NCBI GenBank assembly: GCA_033239005.1
Contig: BSQZ01000013.1
Coordinates: forward strand, 10,074,782-10,138,781
Source: Lamellibrachia satsuma
Taxonomy: Eukaryota > Annelida > Polychaeta > Sabellida > Siboglinidae
DNA length: 64,000 bases
Direction: 5' to 3'
Part shown: positions 37,008 to 52,300 of the stretch, piece by piece
Position numbering within the stretch: the first letter of the stretch is position 1
Layout: each line of letters opens with the position of its first letter
Translations under genes and position numbers: made by a program
Notes under the pieces: generated by a model
Seen by the model: only the letters and a program-made list of their open reading frames with translations
Told to the model about the DNA's origin: nothing
Database searches by the model: none

Positions 37008-37490
37008 CAGCGTTTCGCAAGCTTTTTTTTAGCTAGGGGCCATTTTTCCCCATCTAGGTCTGTGCAGGCCAACGTTGTTAAACAAGGAACGAATACATAC
37101 GTAAATGTACTCATATACAGCGGTTTACGTTTGTCTGTAATACGCCCGGACAGTGAACAAATCACACTGACTAAACGTTGGCGTCTTCCATGCGAGCCTC
37201 GCTTCGCCGCAGACTTCTCTCGTGAACCGGAAATGCAGAACGTTGCCGCCCTCTGCATGAACTTTGACACGAGAAAGTTTGCCGTCCAACCTCTTTGCTG
37301 CTTGGTACAGATTACACAGCAGCCGTCCCTCGAGCAACATGTTCAGCTTGTTCACATGTCCAAAAATGTCTGCCACGAAGCAGAGACGAATTTTAAACTG
37401 AGTGTCCAACTTAGCGACAGGACGACCGATTTCTTCAAGAAAGCTGATGATGTGAGGAAGCAGTGCAACTCTCCAGAACTGCTCCACGGC
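37008..37490 (-). pseudogene. hAT-like DNA transposon remnant (transposase fragment)
   Basis: The minus-strand frame from 37487 contains FVADIFGHVNKLNMLLEGR, then a Lys/Leu-rich segment ending EGGNVLHF. This resembles the LADIFxHLNxLNLxLQG segment of hAT-superfamily transposases (also kept in domesticated relatives such as GTF2IRD2 and ZBED/EPM2AIP-type proteins). At 37008 the plus strand reads CAGCGTTTCGCAAGC followed by TTTTTTTTAGC and GGGGCCATTTTT, a layout I associate with hAT terminal repeats. Coding sequence runs almost straight into that end, so the C-terminal dimerisation region is deleted. The N-terminal part and the other terminus were not found. Confidence 0.7.
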
Positions 37491-37544
37491 TCAGCCGGCG
37501 AACACTTGTAAAACAGAATATCACCATAAATGTAACCAGGCGAT

Positions 37545-37915
37545 TGTGGAATCTTCGGTGGTTCAGAGCACGGGAGTGATTGAGATTCACGATTTCAACA
37601 ACAGTTCGTATCGTTTCCTGCAGGTAGCAGTCGAGAGAACTCGGGTTCCTCTTGCTGCCGTTTCGAAGCTTTGGCAATTTATTTCATCACACGTTGCCAC
37701 AATTCACGCAGCTGTATAAACGAGCACATGGCAACAGACAGAGATGAATATCTGAACGAATAGTCTTCGCGCAGTAATTGCGTCATGATTGAATGCTTCC
37801 CAGAGAAGTCTATATGGCGTTGAAATGAACAGGCCTGCCTGGGGGCGAAGTGTAAAGGCGCTTTGAACAGTGCAAAGGCCTGGATACTGCGCTATATAAA
37901 AACGTACCTTTTAAT
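37545..37915 (+). mobile_element. SINE, most complete copy
   Basis: A degraded tRNA-like head (TGGTTCAGAGCACGGGAGT, later GAACTCGGGTTCCTC resembling a pol III B box) is followed by a core (CTGCCGTTTCGAAGC, GTTGCCACAATTCACGCAGC, TCTTCGCGCAGTAATTGCG). The shared 3' domain ends at GCGCTATATAAAAACGTA. Length is about 370 bp. The 3' domain resembles the LINE-derived tails of many animal SINEs; the partner LINE is not identified. Confidence 0.75.
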
Positions 37916-38597
37916 TTAACCATAATTGTTACCATTTCCGTGGAGCATAAACACAAGAAATGGAGGCGTCATGTGTAAAACTAGGATTATGTAACTCATG
38001 TAAATTATGTTATTAATGCAATTTATCTTAGCAAATTAAGTGCTTACTGCAACATGCGACCATGTACGACGTGCATATCGTATGTTTGCATACATCTCTC
38101 AAATCGTCTACTCGGTTTTTATTTAAAAGGATTCGCAATCAATCGCGATGTTTTATTCGGCGAAGTAAATTGCCTCAGGAATGAATAACAACGCTCGCAG
38201 TAACGGCGCCCTGGGGAAGCTTGAATGCGAGCCCCGAGTCAAATTATGGTTGTCACGTGACAAGAGATCGGGGCGATACAAAGAGATTGTCGAATAATGC
38301 CAAATCTTGGTGACCGTGCATAATCCGGATTCGTGCGATTAAATCAAAACACAATTTCGCCCGATAGCCGCGGATTGATAGCAAAGCAGGCATAACGAAC
38401 GCCGAAACGCTATTCGTCTTTCGTCGGGCCGACGTAGGTGAACCGGCTTTAACGCTTCGTCTAACAATTAGCGAATGAACGCCTAGATTAAAATGTGTTG
38501 CGCGCTGTGCACGCCCGATTTCCTATTCAATTAAACCCGGCGACCTGGATCGTGCTGTGTAGGCTAGTGTGTTACTTGCGTCACCAGTTTACCTCTG
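37916..38597. other. No gene seen
   Basis: A CpG-richer stretch (38160-38480) with no recognised gene. Confidence 0.5.
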
Positions 38598-38811
38598 TCT
38601 TCTGTGCGTACGTACGTGCGTGCGTGTCGCATATGCAATATGTATGTATGTATGTATACATACATGCATACTACATATTGCATACGCATACACGACACAC
38701 ACACGCGCACACGATTATATATATATATATATATATAATAATATATATATATATATTATTATACACACGCACGCACGCACACATATATACTATTTGTATC
38801 ACACACCTACA

Positions 38812-38851
<40 letters not shown>

Positions 38852-38870
38852 CACACACATTTGTATTACA
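38598..38870. repeat. Compound microsatellite: GTAT, CACA, TA, CGCA
   Basis: (TATG/CATA) at 38640-38670, (TA) at 38716-38762 with ATAATA interruptions, and (CGCA) at 38811-38851. The TA and GTAT parts can fold back on themselves. Confidence 0.95.
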
Positions 38871-38946
38871 CACATACATACGAATAAAGACTTACTTCAG
38901 GTCCGCAAATTAATCTGAAAGCTTTCGATTAACGTCGGTGTTTGCC

Positions 38947-38952
38947 TTTATT
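38947..38952 (-). promoter_or_regulatory. Possible polyadenylation signal of the EndoG gene
   Basis: TTTATT on plus is AATAAA on minus, about 360 bp past the EndoG stop. No other evidence. Confidence 0.3.
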
Positions 38953-39313
38953 CCTCTAACCCCAATGGAGTCGTTTCGTACAAAATGGAATGGGATTTTT
39001 TTCGTCGAATAAATGTGAATGATAAATCCGTGACACGTGCAATCTCCCAGTGTCTGTAGCAATCCAGTCAAATACTACCCGATTCCAAGACACATTTATC
39101 AACAATCATCCGCTGTTCAAACTTCATCTACGTGCAGACATTCACTCCTGTTAATGAACAACTCATGTTGCTCAAAATCATAAGCCAACGAATCAAATAC
39201 GTCGATCAATTTGTTTTCTGATTTCTTAATGAAATTTACACGATCTAGATAATCAAAAGCTAAAATATTATTAATAACGTTTCCATCCATAAATTCACAT
39301 ATGGATTTCGATA

Positions 39314-43321
<4,008 letters not shown>

Positions 43322-44295
43322 GTTTAACGTATTTCTTTAGTTGGATTCGTGTCGTGTGAAGAAACAGAATATGTTTTGTTTACACGGGAAATCCAGATCG
43401 AATGCGCAACGCGGTTTTCGGGGATTTCCCCAATGTTGTTGTTTAACTATATGTGAGCTATAGACTGTATATTTAATGTTGTGCTCGGCTAATGCCACCT
43501 GTTGTAATAAAGCCATTGGCGTCTTTTCTGGTTCTAAATATATTATTAGGCAACTACGGTAAATTTTTACAAGCACGCACACAATTGTTTTATACACAAA
43601 TAATCATACTCGGCGAAAGTTATTTTGAGTGGAAAAAAAATTATATATTATAATTATAAATATTATTATTAAAATGGCATTAAAGTGCCATTTACATATG
43701 TGATGTAAAGGTAAAAAGTAAGCAGATGTGCTTATAGTAAAAAAGGGTATTTAGAGGTATTTATTCATGTACAAAACTACCGGACATAACCCGATTGGAA
43801 AAGCGAAAATACAAAACAAATTGATTAAGAAGCAACAAGTAGATGATTCACATAAACCGGTTTCAATTTGAGCACCAGCTGGTTCGCAAATGTAACATGT
43901 CACAAACGCGTGCACGACGAAGTGATTAAATTGGGCCAGTAGTTGAACGGTCTCACTCGTGCTGCGTTGGCTGGTAACGCGTAGTTGTGTTGTGGGCTAC
44001 ATTCCCAATACGGAATTCTAATTTTTTTTTACAGTATTGATCTAGTTATTCAATAATTATTTCAATTAACCTTGTTAGACGCTAGCAATCACCAACGTCT
44101 CGGTGAAGAAATATAATAGCTGCTCCCCGCGAGATGTCGATGTTTGAACAGCGGACGGCATTTTGTTTGTTCTTGGAGGTATCATTTAGATTTTACACCC
44201 TGTATTAAGCACACTGCTGCATCAACAATGAAACCTATATGGACTGCGAAACAATGTGTTTTAAAACATCTGATATCACTATTTGATCAATTCCA

Positions 44296-44298
<3 letters not shown>

Positions 44299-44330
<32 letters not shown>

Positions 44331-44360
44331 CGTGCGCGCGCGCGCGCGTGCGTGCGTGCG
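44299..44360. repeat. (GT)n (CG)n microsatellite
   Basis: (TG) then CGTGCG then (CG) then CGTGCGTGCG. The alternating purine-pyrimidine run could adopt Z-DNA. Confidence 0.95.
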
Positions 44361-45183
44361 ACGATGACGGATCTTCTTTTTTTCGTGTCCCTCACACGAC
44401 GCGTACTGGCGCATACCTTTGTCCGCTCCGTGACTGGGGCTATGGCCTTTCAGTGTACACGGATCGTCCCGTAGCTGTTAGCAGAGGATGTGTGACATTG
44501 CCTGAAGTTCCCCGCAACCGCATTTCGTAGACTGCTTTTCATCTATGTAGCGCTACTTCCTCGTGGTTGTCTTTGCTCGGCCGACCCCGGTGCGAAGACG
44601 GTTATGTGGGCTACAGCCATTGTTGGTCAGACCCTGCTGGCAGGGATGTAGCTGATCGTAATCCCTGTTTAACAATATTACTATTGTGGGTGTATCTTGC
44701 TGCCGCCTGTTGCATAGTTCCAGTCTAGTGCCGCTGTGAGACGAGTTCGGTGGTGTTGTGGAGTTCAACAAGCTTTTCCGCGACTTCAGTCGGTTCGCAG
44801 CAGTTACATCTTTGTACAATAATTATGGTTTCTATTTACCACTTATTGTGATCTTTTCATGCAACTGAAATTTTTTTTCAATCGAACATCAAATGGCGAA
44901 GATACCAATATCCGGGACAGAGATTTTCTGACAATATAACAATGACGGAGACCCCGCACGAATGACGGAGAGTTGACATGTATGTAAGCTGTTGATCTAT
45001 CATTATTTGATGATTTTCAAATGACAAGAATTAATAACGAGTCGATGAGAAATAGCACCGTTGCCGCTATGAAGATGCGCAATTGAGCGATAGCGCTGAA
45101 CAACTGAAAGATCGGTAACATTCTACAAATGTAAAATTGTTATTTAGCCATTATTTTTTAAATATTGATGACAGAAAGCACAA

Positions 45184-45219
<36 letters not shown>

Positions 45220-45222
45220 CGA
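45184..45222. repeat. (CGCA)n microsatellite
   Basis: About ten uninterrupted CGCA units. Confidence 0.97.
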
Positions 45223-46316
45223 AAAAAATGCACGTGGGATTGTGGCGATGTTATGTGATAGAGATCACAACGCTAGCATATAAGAAAAAAAATCGACTGA
45301 TCTGACGTTTGAATAATTTCGAACGCGATTGAGCATACGTCGCATAAGCTTATATGATTATTTCAGGGCACGGCAAAACAATCGCGGGACTCTTGTCGGT
45401 CTCTAATTGTTCATTTTGTTCAAATTATGACTTATGTCAGCCAATCATGAATTTAGATATACGTAGTCACCCAGCCCACGCGGTGTACACCACGCCAGTT
45501 TTGCCTCATTTTAATATCTCTTTGGATCTCACGTTAGATACGTCATTAATCATGTATGATATCTTATATCGGTCACTGGAAGTATAAACGTCGGATGAAG
45601 TGAACTTTTTCGAAGAAAAATTAAGCATAAACAGTTTTTTAGACACATTTTTGTATATGTAGTTCTACACTGATCGCCAGATGGAAGCATCATTGCATTT
45701 TGTAAATACGCCATATTTAACCCTATCGGACGAAAATTTACGCAACTGTTTGCAACGTTCACTACAGGAAAGTAATGGAACGGCCCGTGATTTGTATACA
45801 TCTAATGCGTTGTATGTTACCGTACGGTGTTTTTTGAAGACGCTCTTTCTTTTAAGGGAAATTCCGGCGCTAGCCTCGCTTTGAAAAACGTATATTTCCG
45901 ACGTTCGAGTAGTTCATTCAAACCAACTTTTCTAACAACTTGTTTGCATTCGATAGATGAAATAACTGGCAGTTGTTTGAATATTTATCCCATGCACAAA
46001 AGCGTCTTCAGAATTTTGCGAAAAAGTAACGACACCGACCAGTATAATTATATACTACGCTTATAAAAATTCGCATATTGTCTAGTTTCTAAAATATCTA
46101 AAGAAACATTGATATAATCATTATGGTTTGTTGCGCATCTGAGCTCGAATTCCAGAGGATTTAGGCGCAACAGAAGTTTATTATGATTATTAAATACTAT
46201 TATAGTAAACTCGTTGCAGTTGACGTTCGACGTATTCGCCGCTGAGACTAGAACTAAATTATCGGAATGAAAAACACTATCGCAATTGTGAGCCTCGTTC
46301 CGAAAACGAAAACAAT

Positions 46317-46336
46317 ATGGCGTCTACTAGTACAGG
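46317..46336 (+). CDS. GTF2B: TFIIB exon 1
   Basis: 20 bp, MASTST plus two bases of a split Gly codon; donor GG|GTTTGT. The short MASTS start matches known animal TFIIB proteins, which is why this tiny exon is accepted. Confidence 0.85.
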
Positions 46337-49300
46337 GTTTGTTTTTTCCTAAAAGAAAAGACAAAGTTTATACTGCTGTTACACTAATCTTAATGCTAGA
46401 TGTTGACAAATGGACTATGAGCAGTTCGTTATAGCAAATCATAAATCTTGAGTCTGTGGAATAATTGACTGATCTGTATTTATAATTTTAAAACGGTGTC
46501 TTGACTCGAGTAATGACGTAATGTTGACATGATTCGGTTTTATCAATAATTATTTTAGTACAGCATCATGTGACATTCACATGTCCATTAAACTAGGAAG
46601 GCCTTAACATAATCGCCATTAATTATTGAAGCCATGTAGACTCGTAGTATGTTTGATTTGATTTTTGACACGTCACTGACATGATTGATTGTCCATAGCC
46701 GCATAGCCATAGACATGTCATAGTTATTGATGATGTCAATTTCTGACGGAGTACTTTCGTCACATGACGGTTATTGATACAGAAAACAATGTGCTAGTGA
46801 AAACCATTATCATGAAGCCTGTTATGAATATTGCCCTTATCTTACATAATTTCTGAATCACTAGTACTACTCATAGCATAAGCATATATGTAAATGTAGT
46901 TTTATGAGTTACATTTAGGCCTGGCCTATTAAATATCCATTTCATTCCCATAACTTTCTGGCACGCTGTTCCATTGATTGATCACTTCGTGTTGTACTAG
47001 TAGTCTTATGAATCTCATGACGATGACATGCATTAATTGTGCATGTTTTACAACCTACGTGTACAAGTTGACAGGTTGGGCTATTGGCACTGTTACGAAG
47101 CCAACTACCTCACGACCATGCAATGGCAATGTGTGTTATTTTACTAGTTAACGCCATAATTATTTTTAGACCTATGGTTACTTTGAGACATTTGTAAGTT
47201 AAAAATAAACTCTAAAGAAACATGCATAATTGTGCAGAACACCAAGATTAGCAAATCTTCAGAAAATGAAGAACACCCTTGACTTGACGTTTGCAGTGTT
47301 TGTCACTGTGATGTAATTGTGTAATTTGTTTTGCATTTTTGCAGCAGATCTGGCTCTCGTATAGTCTGTCCCTATCATCCTGATGCTAACCTTATCGAGG
47401 ACTACCATGCTGGTGACATGATCTGCCCAGATTGTGGTCTCGTTGTGGGAGACAGGTATGACTCAACTTTACCATTTTATCTCATTTGTTGCAATGCATA
47501 GTGATTCAACATATAGGGTGACAATAGGCAATGGCTCAGTGGTTAGAACATCGGACTCTCAATCGAGAGGACTGGAGTTCACATCCTCTTGCTGCCGTTT
47601 CATAACATTGATCAATTTCTTTCACCCCGCGTTGCCTCAGTTCACTAAGCTGAATAAATGTGCATTGTTGATAATAAATTATTTTACAACATTTTCACCC
47701 CATGATATATTCACCTGGGATGAGGATTTTGCTATAAAAGTTTCACCCTCTCTATGAAATATTCACCCACCGATTTGAAAAAATCATGAATTATGTCAAC
47801 CCTGGTGTTTAAATGATATTGCTAATTGCAATGGTTAATTTTGACAAATGGTTACTTAATTAAATAAATCCTAACCCGGGGGTGTTTATTTATATAGAAT
47901 ATCACCTGGGGGTGAGGAATTGGGAGGGGTGAACATTTGATCTGCCATGGTATCAAAAAATTTAAGATATTTTTTGAGATTCTCACCAGGGGTAAATGTT
48001 TCATATGAAATATTCAACTGAGGGTGAGGATTTAGGGGGATGAAATATTTTCTCACTCCAGCATATTAGTAGGTATCTGGTAGCTGGAATATTTGTGTTC
48101 TACATGCACATTTTTATGAGTATTTACGTTATGGATAAAAACCATGAGGTCCATCAATCTAATAACGCGATTTTCAGACCTGTGGTCAATTAATTTTTTT
48201 TTCAATCCCAGTTCACATGTAATTATAAAAGATGTATTCCAATTCAGTGTACTGATAAAAAACCAATATTGCATTTTGGAAGATTGTAATTTAGTAGCAC
48301 TGTCTAGCAGCAGAAATATACTATCAGTTAATGCATGCATTACATATCAAACTCTGTAGATAGTATACCAATGTTGACAAAACTAACGCACAAGCTGCAT
48401 TCGAAACACCTGCTATACAGTTCACAGCATAGGGCAAGTACTGTCAAGTACAATTACTACGTTACTGTCATATTACTTATATCTCTGTAAGTTTACAAAC
48501 CATTTTTTATTTGCATATTCCAACTGTTAGCATATGAGCCAGACAGCAGTACACAATGCACAGACACTGGCTAAGCCATTACTCAGACAACATGGGAACA
48601 CTGTAGGCTGTTAAATTTTTGGTTTCAGAAAATGCCTGCTCAAGGATTAGCCAATGACTCCCTTTTGTTGTGTTGCTCTACAGATGGCCTGGTTTCAGAT
48701 CTCTGGAGGCAGGCTATTTGTACAGTTTAAGAGTAACTAAATTATAACGTATTCTGATGTTTACGGGTATAAATTTTAGTAGAAAAATGTACCGTTTTAT
48801 TCAAATTCATCAATTCATCCAATTCAACTTTCTTTGCAGACTTCAATACCAATTCAATCTATTTTGATTTTTATCAATAAAAAAATTGTTGCACAATTTG
48901 ATTTAAATTCAATTAAGAATTTACCCTAGGTCTGGTGATAATTGTCAGTACTTTCTCTGCATAGTGATTACCAGCTAAATTAAATATGGTGTTTTGCTGC
49001 AGGGTGATTGATGTTGGATCAGAGTGGAGAACTTTCAGCAATGAGAAAAGCACTAAGGATGCGTCACGTGTTGGAGCTGCTGAAGTAAGAGTATCATATA
49101 CTTATGCCAGGATTGCATTTCCACCAGCGGAAAGCCGGAAACCTGATTTTGCCAAGAAAGTGTCAGAAACCTCCAAAACTCTCTCAGATAAACCACATGA
49201 ATGTGAAGAAATGCAGAGAAATATATGAGTGGATAGATTTAAAATTCTGCATTTATTCTCACAAACTGTTGTGAAAAAAATACATAAATCCAAATGTGTG

Positions 49301-52300
49301 ACCAAAAACATTTGTGCAGCTACACCTGTGAACGCTTAATTAATTATGTCAATTAATTACATAAAGTACTTTGAGCTTTTTAAGGATATTGTACTTTATA
49401 GTGGTTTATATGATCTATCTCAAAGGCTTCCATTTCACAATTTTCATTACCATGGTTGTCCACAATTTTCCTACCGGTGCATGTTTTTTAGTTATGTTAC
49501 GTGAATTCCATAATATAATTTTTTTATCTGGTGTCATTGATATTGATACAGACGGACATGGAATTGGTCCTAATTACAATTTCTTTATTATAATGAACTT
49601 TTTCTGGTGTTTATTGATAAATGATAGTTTCTGACAGTTTCTGCCACTTTTGGCATCATAAACCTGTTTTCATCGGGATGGTGTATACTGCAGTTTATAC
49701 TGGCATTTACCGCCATGTGATGTAAACCATGTAACTTACAATAATGAGATTCTTACTGTAATGATTCATTATGTAAAAATAATAATAAATGCAAACGTTG
49801 GGATTTATGCAACTTAGTCTTGACTCTTGAATGATGTCTTTTCAGAACCCGTTGTTGGAGGGAGGAGATCTGTCAACAATGATCAGCATGGGAACAGGAA
49901 GTGCTAGTTTTGACGACGATGGCAAATCTATATACAGGAACAGGCGCCAGGTAAGAATGGCTTGTCAGTTTTGGGACTACAAGATTTGTCAGCCTTTACA
50001 TGACAACTGTTTTCTTTTGTTACTTGTTCTTCGATGCTATTGATTTTCCCATCTCAGTTATTGAGAAGTGATAGTTCCTCAGTCTTACAGATTGTTACCA
50101 AGTAGAACTTTTGAATGCACTGGTGTTGAGGTGATTGGTGAAGTAGGGGAGACCGGGGCACTATGGGCACATTACTTTCAGAAGCTGGCAAAAAAATTTT
50201 TTTTGGCAAAACTCCCATTATCAAGATTGCGGTGGCTTGGCTACCCATCATGCTTGTACTAATTGATGATTTCATTACAATTTTTGACCCAAAAATCAGA
50301 TGCCCTGGTCAGCTGTAAAGGATCGTTGCAAACGTTCTCAAAATCATATAGCACTATATATTTGTAGGTGGTGGTTTGGGCGTCACATGTTTTGTGGGAC
50401 AAGTGAATCTCGGCAGCATTAGCGCCACCTAAATAGTGAATTGGATATTAATTCACATTGTCACTATTGTGGTAACCAGAACCAGACATCATGGTGGGTA
50501 AATGTCACATCAGTTGAATATGTTTGGCAACAATGTGCAACTTAGGTTGTTCCGTAACTCCCATTCAAATAATTACGAACATTTCACCACCAACTGATTG
50601 CATAGTTACACGCCAACCTCCCTAAGGCCAATCTGGAGGTGTTGGCTGATAAAAACAGTGGAAAGCACAAATCTGAGTTGCAGTCCCCCCACAAGAGATC
50701 AAAAAGCTGCTCAAGCTTGCTTTTTGATTGGCAGTATGTGCACTCGTGTCCCACATCACGTGTTGGGGGGTGGGGGTCGGAACAAATAATAAACACTGTA
50801 TGGCTCTTTAGACTTTGAGAACTTATGCAGTGATGCCTAAAAAGAAAGTGGTCAGAATAAATACATAATTTATTTTGTGTTTCGCTGCTTCAGATGAACA
50901 GCTCTGACCGGACACTGATGGTGGCGTTCCGAGAGATCAACCAGATGGCTGACAGACTCAACCTGCCGAAGATGATAGCTGTGAGTAGACCAATAGAACT
51001 TACACTTGTCTGTCCACACAGTGTTCGTCTGGAGATGAGGAGGTCCTTGGCTCTCACAGTTCAGACCGACCATGCTATTGCTTACTGAATATTGGGCAAA
51101 TTAACTGTCAACGACATTTGCTTTTGGGGAGGAATTTGGAATAACATCATGTTTTTTTCCTGAACCACTTACTACCTGGTGACTGGGTAGTGGGGAATCG
51201 TGGTTTCCATACAGAACCACTTACTACCTGGTGACTGGGTAGTGGGGAATCGTGGTTTCCATACTGAACCACTTACTACCTGGTGACTGGGTAGTGGGGA
51301 ATCGTGGTTTCCTTACTGAACCACTTACTACCTGGTGACTGGGTAGTGGGAAATCGTGGTTTCCATACTGAACCACTTACTACCTGGTGACTGGGTAGTG
51401 GGGAATCGTGGTTTCCATACTGAACCACTTACTACCTGGTGACTGGGTAGTGGGGAATCGTGGTTTCCATACTGGGCGGGCCATTTTTAACGTACTGTTG
51501 ATTCTGTTGAAGTATGCAATTGATGATGTCAGCGAACGTAAAATAAACTGCGACAGAATTTTTTAAATTCTGACCATGTTGCATCACATCCACATCTGCT
51601 GACAGATATCATGCTTCCAAGTTGAAGTCGTGCTGTTATCAGCTATCGCGACAATTAAAACTACCTCTGCAGTAAAACGTATAGATATTGGTGCAATGTT
51701 GGATTGGTTTGGAGCATTTAACATAGTATTTACTGTACATCATTTGGACTGCTTGCAGGATCGTGGCAACATGCTCTTCAAGCAGGTACACGAGGGGAAG
51801 TCGTTGAAGGGGCGCAGTAACGATGCCATTGCATCGGCCTGCACCTACATAGCCTGCAGACAAGAGGGGGTTCCGCGCACCTTCAAAGGTATCAATGTTG
51901 TTCCGATTAATCAGTTTTATTGATGATTGGTTTATCAATGGTTGATTCATGCTTCCGATCAATTAATCGATCACATTCTTGTGTGATTGATTATTTTTGA
52001 TCATATAAAACCGTTCATGTTGAATTTTTTTCCTGTTCCATCTGGACTCGCCAGGAATTGTGTGTGTGTGTGACAAACAGTGGCGCCACATCACGGAGCT
52101 TGATTAATCGAGGCTAGTTATTATGTTGTCAAGTCAGTCCCTATCGAAGATTTCTATCTATCTTTCTATTTGATTATCCCACATAGTATTGGAAACTTTG
52201 TGACTGGCCTATATACATAAATTGCCATAAATTATGTAATTTAATTCAGTGAATTACATTTGCAATTTGAAACAGAACTCTTAATAGTTTGAACTTGTCG

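Larger units (their letters stand above)
43322..46316. other. Intergenic region between divergent ENDOG and TFIIB
   Basis: It should hold both promoters, but I cannot place a TATA box or transcription start with confidence. There is a (GT)/(GC) microsatellite at 44299-44360, (CGCA)10 at 45184-45222, and AT-rich sequence near both ends. Short open frames (45354-45884) resemble no known protein. Confidence 0.6.

Noticed and set aside
36987..37511. 174-codon plus-strand protein
   Set aside because: It is antisense to the hAT transposase fragment, which has the recognisable motifs.
47528..47600. tRNA gene
   Set aside because: The A-box-like and anticodon-arm-like parts are followed by a decayed B box and then the SINE core shared with other loci; no acceptor stem.
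48986..49228. 80-codon protein starting upstream of TFIIB exon 3
   Set aside because: It is exon 3 read through into both introns; only 49003-49084 is coding.
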